DNA from: Nematostella vectensis
Taxonomy: Eukaryota > Cnidaria > Anthozoa > Actiniaria > Edwardsiidae
DNA length: 64,000 bases
NCBI RefSeq assembly: GCF_932526225.1
Contig: NC_064047.1
Location: forward strand, 11,767,501 to 11,831,500
Direction: 5' to 3'
This document shows, piece by piece, positions 22,560 through 33,570 of this stretch; position 1 is the stretch's first letter; each line of letters starts with the position of its first letter. The notes below the pieces were generated by a model. That model worked only from the letters and a program-made list of their open reading frames with translations. It did no database searches and was not told the origin of the DNA. Position numbers and translations under genes: made by a program.

Positions 22560-24700
22560 TCCGAAAGGAAAATAAAGAAAACGTCCTTGAAAGGGGGGCC
22601 CCTGAATTTTTTAGGAGTTGTACTTTTCAGCTTTTATATTTTACTGTTATGATCTAGTTTGTAGCACAAATACACATTAAATATAAAGTCAAATTACCAA
22701 TATGTATTTAATACGTTCGTCTTTATAAACCATTATGTAGATACTGTTTTCACAGTATATAACAATTGGATTTACCGACGCATTCTATTATCAGTTAAGT
22801 GGAGGACCCCATAGAAAAAAACTCCTAAACAATGCTGCAGCATGCAAATCCATAAAACGATATACATACAATATTATATACGTTGGACATTATTCCTTTT
22901 TATACAGAAATATTCTTAACGAAAACAAAGATATACAAAGGGGTGGAGCATTTGACTTTTGAAGGCCTTTTGAAAAGAATCCTGCAATTGATTGAGGAAA
23001 CAAATCCCTATCGAAACCGAAAGTAGTGAAGAAGAGATGTCTGAAGACTATGAAATAATGATGAACTTGACTGAATCATCAACTCGGATAAGGGCAACTT
23101 CGTAGTGTCCATTTTCCAGATTTAAAGACGTTTTTTTTTTTTGAGGTCGTAAGGGGGGGGGGGGGGGCTCTGAAAGTGGGGGTCACCAAACAAAATGTAC
23201 ACAATGAAGGCGGGGCTTTGAAATTTCAAGGTGTCTTGAATAAAAATACCCCCCTCAGTGTATTTAATGAACACTCTCTTAGTATCGACATTCAGAGCCT
23301 CTAGACCTAATTTTAGCACTATGTTGCCATTCTGATATTGATTAAAGGTGTGAGTTAAGAGCCAACTCTGTAGCGGTCAAGCCCAAAACTTCCCCTTGTA
23401 TCAATGCTCTCTATTCAATAATAACATGTTTCGGATAAGAACTAGACAGCTTGATGTGGATGTCCTTTTTTATTTAAAATCTTTTATAGATTTGACATCC
23501 TAAGCTAAAAAAATCAAACTAAAACAATATATCTATAAATGAAAACTAGTGCTAAGAAAACTGGGGTTTTCTTAGTGAAAAAAATACTATGCTTTCTATA
23601 TAAATCATGTTAGACGCCCTTTTTTTTTTTTTGCATACCGCCTTTTTCGTCGGCGCAACCTCTTGCCAGCTCCATATGTCCTCTGTCCATCTCCATCTAA
23701 AAAGAATACGAATAAAGAATAAATTCATATAAACTGTTCATTGACGCATAAATCTTAGTAAGGCCAATTTCCACTTAACGCTTTTAGTGCCATTGGTAAT
23801 TCCGATCTAACTCTTATTATTAGTATGTATCTAATGTCATTTCCAATTTTCTGTAAGCCAATCAGCGTTCAGTAATACTGCACTGAATTTACCTTTTTTC
23901 TGCACTGAAAATTGCAATGCTTTTATCCAATCAGAATCGAGTAATTTGCCATGTATATTATAATATTGATAAAATTTTCGACGAAATTCAAACACTGTTG
24001 CTTACGTTCAATTTTTTTCACATGATTTTTGCTTGAGTGTCCGTATGAATCACAGATTGTGCTTCAATGTGTTATCCATTTTTTACCTTCTTCGATTAAC
24101 GTATCTTCGTCCCCTTTTTCATTTATTCCATCTCCATGGAGATAACATAATCATCGTAGCGGGCCTTACACGGAGTGTAGGAATACCAAAAAGATTTTAA
24201 TTTTCTCCTAATGTACTCAAGCACCCGACCATACATCCTATAATGTGATGCTAAAATTAAAAGAAAATTTTCAAGCTGCATCACCGGCTTATACAACACG
24301 ATTTTACGGTTGATCGCCATTAAATGAGAAATAACTAAACTGGTGAATGGAAATTTCCGTTGCTTATATAACAAATTTCCACTAGTTTTCCGTGACATGT
24401 ACTCTTATACACCACGATATTCGTCATCTCATGATCAAAATGTTGTGGAGTCACGAGGCGCGTAGTGTGTGTGTTGCTTTCTACAACACAAACTACGAAA
24501 ATAGTATTTCCGCTTCAGTGAATCTGCAAGGATTTCGTGTGATGACGAATCCCGTGGTTTTTCCTCCGATTTACCATAGCTAGTGGAGCTAGTGTTGTAG
24601 ATCTTTAACCAAGTGTTGTAGATTTGCTATAACCAACAACCAAGTGAAAAAGAAAAAAAAATTAAACACTCGATTCACCTTTTATGTTTTGAAGAAAAAA
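22560..24700. other. Mostly non-coding; possible downstream exons of the 24.7-25.0 kb gene
   Basis: Two minus-strand segments could be 3' exons of the small acidic gene. One follows CTTTTTAG at 23697 and has a basic frame rich in KRLRRRKRR. The other ends at 24123 with YDDYVISMEME and a stop. Neither fits the upstream exon's phase with certainty. A T-run at 23621-23632 and poly-C at 23152-23167 are present. Confidence 0.3.
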
Positions 24701-24723
24701 AAAAGTTTTATCATGTCACATAC

Positions 24724-24980
24724 CTCGCTATCCTCATCTTCTTTGTCGCTTTTCTCGTCGTCTACGTCGTTTTCCTCCTTTTCCCTGTTAACCTCTCCAT
24801 CATCGTCCCCGTTATAGTCTTTCCATCTGTCATAATTTACATGTGATGAGACATTGATTTAACACAGCCCATTTTGCCCCCCAAAAAAATCTTAATCACT
24901 TACGCAAAAGGAGCTACTTTCACAGCATCTCTGACTGCTTCAATCGTCTTCTCATATGAATTCTCGATATTCATAGCCAT
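24724..24980 (-). CDS. Small acidic protein gene, first two exons
   Basis: Exon 1 (24980-24904) starts ATGGCTATG and encodes MAMNIENSYEKTIEAVRDAV plus KVAPF, ending in phase 2 at a GTAAGT donor. Exon 2 (24826-24724) follows ATGACAG and continues in frame as AWKDYNGDDDGEVNREKEEN followed by a run of D, E, K and S residues, ending in phase 0 at GTATGT. The phase match across the intron and the lack of stops support a real gene. The product has a short helical N-terminus and a highly acidic tail, suggesting a soluble, disordered protein. I do not recognise the family. Later exons are uncertain. Confidence 0.55.
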
Positions 24981-25097
24981 TCATAGAATATCAAATTAGA
25001 CTCCCAACACTAATCTGACCCGCCCCAGAGCCATGACCAATGGACTCGCGACAATGAAACTTTTTAGTAAATGTTAAATTTATATTCTTATTCTTAC

Positions 25098-25637
25098 TAT
25101 TGTCATTGCTATTATCATTATAAATATGATCATTGCTATTATCATTATAAATATGATCATTGCTATTATCATTATAAGTATGATCATTGCTATTGTCATT
25201 ATAAATATGATCATTGCTATTATCATTATAAATATGATCATTGCTATTATCATTATAAATATGATCATTGCTATTATCATTATAAATATGATCATTGCTA
25301 TTATCATTATAAATATGATCATTGCTATTATCATTATAAGTATGATCATTGCTATTATCATTATAAGTATGATCATTGCTATTGTCATTATAAATATGAT
25401 CATTGCTATTATCATTATAAATATGATCATTGCTATTATCATTATAAATATGATCATTGCCATTATCATTATAAATATGATCATTGCTATTATCATTATA
25501 AATATGATCATTGCTATTATCATTATAAATATGATCATTGCTATTATCATTATAAATATGATCATTGCTATTATCATTATAAATATGATCATTGCTATTA
25601 TCATTATAAATATGATCATTGCTATTATCATTATAAA
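25098..25637. repeat. 27-bp minisatellite, about 20 copies
   Basis: The unit is about ATGATCATTGCTATTATCAT plus TATAAAT. Copies differ mainly by single A/G or T/C changes. The unit is a multiple of three and lacks stops on both strands, producing spurious 180-190-codon ORFs in several frames. Confidence 0.97.
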
Positions 25638-25644
25638 TGATATG

Positions 25645-26220
25645 TGGTTGGGTGGTGGCGGCTGAATGTGGTCGTGGTTGGGTGTGGGCAGCTGAATGTG
25701 GTTGTGGTTGGGTGGTGGCGGCTGAATGTGGTTGTGGTTGGGTGTGGGCAGCTGAATGTGGTCGTGGTTGGGTGTGGGTGGCTGAATGTGGTTGTGGTTG
25801 AGTGGTGGCGGCTGAATGTGGTTGTGGTTGGATGTGGGCAGCTGAATGTGGTTGTGGTTGGGTTTGGGCAGCTGAATGTGGTTGTGGTTTGGTGTGGACA
25901 GCTGAATGTGGTTGTGGTTGGGTGTGGGCAGCTAAATGTGGTCGTGGTTGGGTGTGGGTGGCTGAATGTGGTTGTGGTTGAGTGGTGGCGGCTGAATGTG
26001 GTTGTGGTTTGGTGTGGACAGCTGAATGTGGTTGTGGTTTGGTGGTGGCAGCTGAATGTGGTTGTGGTTTGGTGGTGGCGGCTGAATGTGGTTGTGGTTG
26101 GGTGGTTGCAGCTGAATGTGGTTGTGGTTGGGTGGTGGCGGCTAAATGTGGTTGTGGTTGGGTGTGGGCAGCTGAATTTGGTTGTGGTTGGGTGTGGGTG
26201 GCTTGATGTGGCTGTGGTTT
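25645..26220. repeat. 30-bp GT-rich minisatellite, about 19 copies
   Basis: The unit is about GCTGAATGTGGTTGTGGTTG plus GGTGTGGGCA, with variants GTGGTGGCG and GTGTGGACA. It directly abuts the 27-bp array, with only a few bases between. The 192-codon plus ORF is an artefact of the 30-bp period. Strong G/C strand asymmetry is present. Confidence 0.97.
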
Positions 26221-26229
26221 AGGTGCTGT

Positions 26230-27090
26230 TTGTCGGGGCTGGTTGTATTTGGGTGCTGGTGATGGGACGTGCTTGTTTATGATATTGGGCTGCTGTGTGC
26301 GTGTTTTGGTTAAGATTGGGTGCTAGTGGTTGGACGTGCTAGCTATCGGGTTGTGTGTTGCTGTGTGGGTCTTGGTTGTGGGTAGTTGCTGGGAAGTGCC
26401 TTGCGATGGGCTGTTGGCGGAGTTTCGTGTTATGGTCGGGCTCTTGTCTCTTGATGCTGTCGGTCCACCTGAGAAAAGGGTGTTTTAGCAAGGCGGATAA
26501 TTTATAGATTCTAATATCTTATATTCTAATGTCCGTTCGAATTGTAAGCATATTTAGCCTTTTTGGTATAAACACTTCTCTACGCTCTTCGTATACGCGA
26601 CTATCCGGGAGCCCCCCCACCCCCCCAACTCCAGCAGCTACGCCCCTGCACGTGACCTCGGTTTCCATGGTTACAAAATACATAAACATATGGTTACAAA
26701 ATACATAAACATCTTTAATTCACAAACCCTATCGACGATAGGTAAATTTTGTGTGGTTTCCCGGAACAATTCCTTGTACAAAGCCTTGTCTTAGATATTG
26801 CCCAAGCGCAAATGAATAAGTTAAAAACGATCTGATAAGATGCTAGAAAATTACTCCCATCTCGAAGTAGACTAATCAGCAACTGAGTACTGATTACAAT
26901 GAATTATAACTGGACGTTTCATTCGGTAATAAGATAACTAGGACATTAAAATCAAACGAACTTTAAATTTGAAATTGTAAACATAGGACTTAAACTAAGT
27001 ATTCGACAAAAACAGGCTATTGGACCTAACAAGGCTAAACTGTATCATAAAGTGCACGTGTTTTCCAACCTACTTGGAGTTTTTCAAGTG
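26230..27090. other. No gene seen
   Basis: The first 250 bases are a decayed extension of the GT-rich minisatellite. The rest is AT-rich with poly-C near 26610 and a duplicated 'gttacaaaatacataaacat' at about 26670-26712. Confidence 0.4.
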
Positions 27091-27114
27091 TAAGTTGAGA
27101 TGAGTCTTCTTGAA

Positions 27115-27241
27115 CGCGTCATATATTTCTTGGCCTGCAGGGAGGCCATTACGTCCATCGAATGCAACCTGGTGACCGCCGTTGCCGCGGACCCCACACT
27201 TCAGAAACTCAAGCCTGTAATCACAATAATCAAACACAGGA
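27115..27241 (-). CDS. Possible terminal exon, strand ambiguous
   Basis: On the minus strand, an acceptor (GTGATTACAG) precedes 47 codons beginning LEFLKCGVRGNGGHQVAFDG and ending KNSK-stop, with GC-rich third positions unlike the flanks. On the plus strand the same DNA has an acceptor (GGCCTGCAG) and a weak donor (GTAATC) around EAITSIECNLVTAVAADPTL. One strand probably holds a real exon, but the sequence alone does not decide. I do not recognise either product. Confidence 0.3.
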
Positions 27242-27968
27242 TTGTGTATTCAAAAGCTGGCGAGATTTTGGTCAAATTGATACAAAACAAGGGCACGTCA
27301 AAACGCAAATGGTCAACTCTCGTTAACACAGATACCGTAACAAACCATGCCTTTTCGGTTTCTCGTCGGGTTTTTTTCTGTGTAGAAGGTGGCGGTGGTC
27401 CGTAAGGCGATAGTTGATTTCATGAAACCATAGATAGGTAAACCTGTAAAATTGATAAGAACAGTTTGTTAAGAAGTTGGTAGAGCAACAAAGAATTGTA
27501 AAAAAAAAAAAAGGAATACGCTATGTTCACAAAGCGACTAAGGTGTGCTACTAGTTTTCAATTGCGGTCAAATCTTTTAACTTTTGTGTATGGCTATTAC
27601 GGCGCTATTCTATCCTTTGCTAGGGAACGAATAGCTAAAACATAGTATCGAATTATATGAGGTAGTCCTGATGCGTTCTAAAATGCAGAATTAAATTGTG
27701 CTTATAGTAACAACCTCATATATTATTGCTATTTATCATTAGTGTAATTCCCTAATAAATCATCATTGAGCATTATATACACTAAAATTTAAGAACATAT
27801 TCAGCCTTAAAATGCCACAAAAAATAAAAAGGGCCCAGCCTTAACTGAAAATTAGACGTTCTTATAAAAATGTGTGTATCTTGAAACTGCGGCCTTTGAC
27901 TATTGCGGATATCAGTACTGTGATTGTTTGCCCTCATAGGCGGTTATATACCCAGGGACTTGACGAAA

Positions 27969-28515
<547 letters not shown>

Positions 28516-28810
28516 GCCCACCTCAGCTTTGTCATTTCCGCTATCACTGGGCTCGCCAGGCTCCCCCATAACTTATCTGAGCACAATGGGACCAGTGAGA
28601 ATGTATTACTGTCCCGTCATAAAATATTTGACTGCAGAAAGCAAGATAAATGATTGGCCACGTTGGTATGATTGATCACGCGCTATTCCAAGACGAGAAA
28701 TTCATTTGAATTCTCGACGGTCGCGCAACAACGAATTCGGTTCTCAAACTAGATGAAGGCAGGCTGATGATTGAGATATTGAGCCATATACCACGGTTGA
28801 CTGACAAAGC

Positions 28811-28853
28811 CACGGCTGTTTCATATGCTCGTTTGGTGGACATTAGGTTCTAG
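28811..28853 (+). repeat. Left terminal inverted repeat of the 4.7-kb element
   Basis: CACGGCTGTTTC (28811-28822), a 13-bp spacer, then GTGGACATTAGGTTCTAG (28836-28853). Both blocks are exactly matched in inverse at the right end. Confidence 0.75.
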
Positions 28854-29114
28854 GTCCCTCCGCGCGCTCACATACGCGGTATGCTAGCATGAAAGCGAGG
28901 CGCTTGTTTTGAAGACACCATGGTCAACCAGAGAAAAAAGCTCTTGTAAACAGCTGAATTCTCAGCTGAATTTCCTCCTTCATTTCTAAAACCACATCGA
29001 ACAATGTGTGAAGCACATTCACAAGGCAACATGTATGAACTGTATTTGCACTGTTTGGTGAGATTCGAGAAGAAATATGGGTAAAACCGCTCGGCAAATT
29101 TTTACATTTCGAAG

Positions 29115-29489
29115 ATGGCATCAGCAGAAGTTGGATTTTTCGTGAACTTCACGGCGGGATATGACAGGGACTCACACTTATTCCTTCAATTCGGTAAGTC
29201 AAGTTTGTTGTATTTGACTATTTAGCTTACCAATATGATGTTTCTACAGGTGTACCATTTTTTTAAAAGTAAATTTGTCTTACCTAGGAATCCCGACATT
29301 TAGCCTAATTGATAATCGAAGGAAGCGAACTCCGCTTCGACATTCCACAGCATTTGTTTTATTGTTTCAAGGGTTTCTTTTCAAGCGGATAAATTTTGGT
29401 ATGCTTCTTTTATGAAACTCTAACAACTGTTTCCACAGTGTCATCACCTGGAATTATTTACTTACTTTTGACAAGCGTGAAATATCTGT
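29115..29489 (+). CDS. Possible upstream exons of the plus-strand gene in the element
   Basis: ATG at 29115 opens MASAEVGFFVNFTAGYDRDS and ends at 29193 in phase 1 on GTAAGT. A second segment, 29439-29489, follows TTCCACAG, encodes VSSPGIIYLLLTSVKYL and ends at GTAAGT in phase 1. Both donors match consensus. The phase does not join cleanly to the ATG at 29606, because every nearby acceptor gives an immediate stop. These may be 5' UTR exons, an alternative product, or chance. Confidence 0.3.
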
Positions 29490-29605
29490 GTAAGTTATTT
29501 TCCATTTTTTGGCCAATATTTTTTTGGTTATCTATTTTCCCGCCTTTTTACGACACGCGCGTGGTACATCCGGCAATTTTTATTTCGTCGTGATACTAAA
29601 GGAAA

Positions 29606-30551
29606 ATGGAGGACGAAACCCAATTATATGAGAGGGTTGATGAGGAGGAGGAGAAGAGGAAGTTGAGGGAGAGGAGGGAGAAGACGCTAAGGCTAAACGC
29701 ACATATTTGGCGGGCAGAGGCAGAAAGAAAGTTTGATTTTGTTTGCATTCATTGTTTATTTTTGCACCTGAACTCAACCTTGTTTTGTTTTTGTATATTT
29801 TAGGAGAAGGATGACAGCAGAATTTAAGAAGAAAAAAAAGATGGAGAATGGAATTTCGTATGTGGATTTGTAAGTATTTTTGCTTAATTTTTTTTGCTTA
29901 TTGAAACAATGAATACAAATTGGAATTAAGTTATACTTATAATAATAATAATTTAATATTATTCAAACAAAGCTCTAAAACTATGTGTTATAAAGTTCTA
30001 AAGCGCTAAATAAAATGAAACAGAAAACAAAAACTTACCTATAGAAATGAATTATGACTAAACTTTCTTATGGATGAAATTTTCAAAGTATCTTAAGCTT
30101 AAGCTTATGTTTTTTTTTTAAATATTGATTTTGACTATATATGTCGACTAGAGAAATGTATGTGCATGCATGCTAGTATTGCCATGGGAAGATATAATAT
30201 TTTGTTAATTTCTATTATTATATTCTACCAATAACTGTCAAAGTTGTTCACTGTATTATATTTTGACATGTAAATCATTTTTGTATTAATTCCCCTCAAC
30301 CAGTGTATGCTGTTTTCCAAAGACCTACTTGTAAGTTATTATTTAACTTTTGGTTTTCTGTTGTAATATCATTTCCTAATAAATATAGTTTAATTAAACT
30401 GCCTGATTCTGATTATGTGCCTTTTTTCAGGACTGAAGAGGAGGAGAGCGCAGAGAAGGAGAAAGCTCTGAGGAGGAAACAGGAATTAGAAGAAAGACTA
30501 AAAAGGGAGAAAGAGAAGAAAATGATGAAGAAGAGAAAGTTTTCACTTTAA
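29606..30551 (+). CDS. 103-residue charged coiled-coil protein, three exons
   Basis: Exons are 29606-29730 (phase 2 out, weak GTTTGA donor), 29804-29869 (phase 2 to 2, TTTTAG acceptor, GTAAGT donor) and 30431-30551 (TTTTTTCAG acceptor, stop TAA). The joined frame has no stop. It starts MEDETQLYERVDEEEEKRKL, continues through an RRMTAEFKKKKK segment and ISYVDLTEEEE, and ends in an E/K/R helix finishing KKRKFSL. More than half the residues are E, K or R, so a long single-helix or coiled-coil protein with a basic nuclear-type tail is likely. It lies inside the TIR-bounded element, convergent with the RAG1-like gene and about 310 bp from its end. The family is unknown and shows no resemblance to the RAG2 kelch/PHD fold. 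Confidence 0.6.
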
Positions 30552-30863
30552 TTTATGTTTCAATGTTTACAATTTGTATTCTTTACAATATGTACATTAT
30601 TTATTTATTATTTACGTTAATTATTGTGTGACTACAGAAAAAGGCTTATTTACATTAGCAATGTTTTACTTACATTTGTACAAGTATTAATATATTGTTT
30701 TTTACTTACATTTGTACAATAGTATTAATATATTGTTATGTCATATTGTGTAAACAATATTCAAAACGATTAAATTCAAATATATAATGGTTTACTCAGG
30801 AAAGAAGGTACTGGAGAGTTTTAAGAAAATCTTGATTTCTAGTTGTGACATTGTTGCATGTCC

Positions 30864-32992
30864 CTATTCTTCTATGCATTTGCGTTGTTTTCGGACTGGG
30901 ACATATGATCTGTTTTCTGGATGGCATCGTCTGTGGTGCTCCTCCATTACCCATTTAACACGATTGCTCCTATTTCTCACACCAGCGTAATCAGCACTCA
31001 GCTTGTTGAACTGGTGGTGCACAGACTCAATCCCTTGCTCACCCAGTAACCCAAATCCTGTGTTGTACATCTTGACCCAGGTAATAACATGGTCCTCGAG
31101 GATGTGCATTTTAGGAATGATTGAGGACTGTGGAAAGGTGGCGCGATAAAAACTCATGAAATATTTGATGTCTTGGTCTAAAAACAAAATATATTAAAGA
31201 GCATAAAAATAATGACTGTGATGTATGAAATTAATTACAAATAATACTTAGGCTGTGTCCACACTTGGTGCACAGGCACCAGTGCCCGAGCACTAGACAA
31301 TGACAGAGAAAAATGCAGGGCACCAGCACAAAGCCTGAATTTTGGCTCAGGCACTGGGGGGTTCAAATTGAGCACCAAGTGTGAGCAAAGCCTTATTGCA
31401 GTTTTGATAAGACCCATGGAAAAGGCTAGAAAGGGGTCTTTACAGTGTTATCCATATTAAACTGCTACTTTTCTGACAACAAACTGATATGCTATACTTT
31501 CGTACATTATTTAATAACCTCCATTTAATAGCCACCCTCTATTATTAAGTAGTCTCTTTTTTATGCCCTGAGTGTTTTGTTACTGTATATTTAAGAACTA
31601 TCTATGATGTTTGTGATATAACCTAATCTCTACCTTTTCAACTCTCTTAATTTGTTCCAGGGTATCCCTATGTCTGCTTTCATGGCCAGCCCTTGCCCTT
31701 CAGGTACTTCAATCTTCAGCCCAGCTTCTTGTGCTATGGTTTCTCTCTCCTCTTGGCCCATCCTTTGCATCTCAGCCTTTTTCTGCCTTAAGATGTCATC
31801 ACGTTCACCACCACATTCTAGTTGTACACCCAATTCAAGTTGATTTGGACATTGGCATTGAAAAATGGAAACTACAGAATGCAAGGCACACACCACCACC
31901 ACCATGAGGGGCTTGGAGTACTCCACGCACCCCCGCATCCTCCCCCCCCCCCCCTCTGGATGAGAAAAGAACAGCGTTTAGCCCCCTTCCCCCCTCTAGA
32001 AATTCCTTGGCATTTGACCGCCAACGTCTGGATTTCCCATGGGGTAGGGGGTATGGACAATTTCTGGAACTACACAATAATATACTCACCGTGCCACCTG
32101 TAAACAAGAGAACTGGCAGAGATTGGGATACACTCAACTTCCTCTTCATTAACTGAGTACATATCCGCTCCTCGACCTGTGAGAGTGGGGTGTCTTTGCC
32201 CGCATTGAGGATTTCGCGTACAGTTGTTGTCACAGGCTGCGCTATGTACGTAGTGTAGATTGCCTCGTGTGCGGCAAGGGTATCCAGACGATGTGGTTCC
32301 TTACATGATCTACATAAAACTTGGCATGAGGCTAGGGTGTTGCCTAAAACTCGCGGAATCTTATGCAGCACGCCGGGGGAAATGCTGGCTTTGCAAACGG
32401 GGCATCCAGATTTGTTGTATGTTTGATCTAGCCATTCGCAGATGCAAAGCACACAGAAGTAATGGTCGCATGGAGTTGCTATAGGCTGCGTCAGAACCTC
32501 TTTACATATAGCACAGAAAACAAAGTCGGGAGGACACACAAAGCGTCCAGTTTCTGGCATTTCGTTAATAAGAACATCGGGAATCATTTCCTTTGGTATT
32601 GACTGAATAGTCATGGCTGTGTTGCTCTGCTCGTTTTGGGATTTACCCTTTGGTCTTCCTCTTCCTACACCTTTTTTGGGGGGCCGTCCGCCTTGCCTTT
32701 TGGCTGCAAAAATTTCGCATATTTTGCATTGTAAAGAATGCGGGCCCCAAGTAAAAAGCTTTCTAACATTGCGTTTGTCAAGGTGGGAATAGCAAGTACG
32801 GCATACTTGTTCAGGATGGATCAGTTGGCTGTCTTTTTCGATGTTGATGCCATAGATTTGATAAATTTTTGATTTTACAAATTCATCGTTGGTTTTCCAG
32901 AACCGATTGCTACTACTTCTTCCACTTTATTTTCCGCAAATCCTGCAGCTTTTGGTTAGGAACGCTGCATGCATCGCATCGGGACTCTCCAT
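30864..32992 (-). pseudogene. RAG1-N-terminal-like zinc/RING gene, internally deleted
   Basis: The first exon runs from ATG 32992 to about 32098. It has SCRICG (CxxC, residues 16-19), VCRTC (64-67), a W82-x-PH85 then C89-x2-C92 segment, a basic GGRPPKKGVGRGRPKG stretch, and a RING with spacing C-x2-C-x11-C-x-H-x2-C-x2-C-x13-C-x2-C (about 32515-32393), followed by a CxxC...H finger. This order parallels the RAG1 N-terminal region. Exon 2 (31871-31634) is K/E-rich and ends GIPWNKLRELK. The last exon (31177-30864) has IIPKMHILEDHV, GEQGIESVHHQFN and EEHH, resembling the C-terminus of a cnidarian zinc/RING protein family. Defects: an in-frame TAA at 32929-32927, and exon 2 (phase 2 out) does not match the last exon. 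The long central region of the family is missing. The gene probably lost it, with a MITE now in the gap. Confidence 0.65.
31251..31392. mobile_element. 142-bp Harbinger-like MITE
   Basis: The left arm GGCTGTGTCCACACTTGGTG is matched in inverse by the right arm (reverse complement GGCTTTGCTCACACTTGGTG), flanked by TTA direct repeats (31248-31250, 31393-31395). TTA duplications and GG-starting TIRs fit PIF/Harbinger. It lies between exon 2 and the last exon of the RAG1-like gene. Confidence 0.75.
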
Positions 32993-33469
32993 GTTAACTG
33001 CAACAACGTAATTGCAACATAAGGCGCGCGAAAACACGAAAAAACCCGCGAAAAGAAATTACTTGGATCTCATTTAAAAAAATGGTACAGCAAATATTTT
33101 AATGAATCTGACACAAGGAATAACTAAAGTAACCAAAAATGTCTTACCTCTATTCAAAATAAGTTGCGATGTGGGAAACTTTTCACGGTCTTTGAGCTAG
33201 TTTTCGCTGTACGAAATACTATGCTCCTTCGCCGGCTTTTGAACGTCAATGCCGTTCACTCTCTGTTTTTCGGACTATGACTAATGGTATTTGCATTTTT
33301 TAAAACATTTGGATGTTAGTAACACATTCTGATATTTGTTTTGGTTAATTTTGATTGTGGGAGGTGTCCTCTAGCCATCTTTTTCAATGTTTACGATTTT
33401 AAAATCGCCGCCATTTTGGTTGCGATGGACTCAAATTCACCTAGCAACCGGTTTTTGCCGCGCGAGAGA

Positions 33470-33502
33470 CTAGAACCTAATGTCCACTGCGAAACAGCCG
33501 TG
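33470..33502 (-). repeat. Right terminal inverted repeat of the 4.7-kb element
   Basis: Inverse of the left end: the 18-bp block at 33470-33487, a 3-bp spacer at 33488-33490, and GAAACAGCCGTG at 33491-33502, followed by the AAGC duplication. Confidence 0.75.
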
Positions 33503-33570
33503 AAGCTTTCATACTTTGAAGAGTTTAAAGCACAATTCTGTCCTATGTCAAGTTATTGAAAATGTCAATA

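Larger units (their letters stand above)
28811..33502. mobile_element. TIR-bounded element carrying a RAG1-N-terminal-like gene
   Basis: The left end reads CACGGCTGTTTC, 13 bases, then GTGGACATTAGGTTCTAG. The right end is the inverse: GTGGACATTAGGTTCTAG and CACGGCTGTTTC separated by only 3 bases on the complementary strand. Both are followed inward by a CGCGCG patch. A 4-bp AAGC direct repeat flanks the element (28807-28810, 33503-33506). Inside lie two convergent genes: a plus-strand coiled-coil gene (29606-30551) and a minus-strand gene with RAG1 N-terminal-type zinc domains (32992-30864). A 142-bp MITE sits in an intron of the latter. The 4.69-kb length, TIRs and convergent pair resemble RAG-type transposons. 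No intact transposase core was found, so the copy is probably non-autonomous or decayed. Confidence 0.7.

Noticed and set aside
25098-25637. CRISPR-like regular spacing
   Set aside because: Units are contiguous with no unique spacers, and the genome is eukaryotic.
25071-25665. Long ORFs of 180-190 codons on both strands
   Set aside because: They follow exactly the 27-bp repeat unit, which is stop-free in several frames. Period-driven artefact.
25644-26222. 192-codon V/G/W-rich ORF
   Set aside because: Produced by the 30-bp GT-rich minisatellite, with no start context, domain or splice support.
31630-32103. Plus-strand ORFs opposite the RAG1-like exons
   Set aside because: Shadows of the minus-strand frame. 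The zinc ligands and splice sites are on the minus strand.
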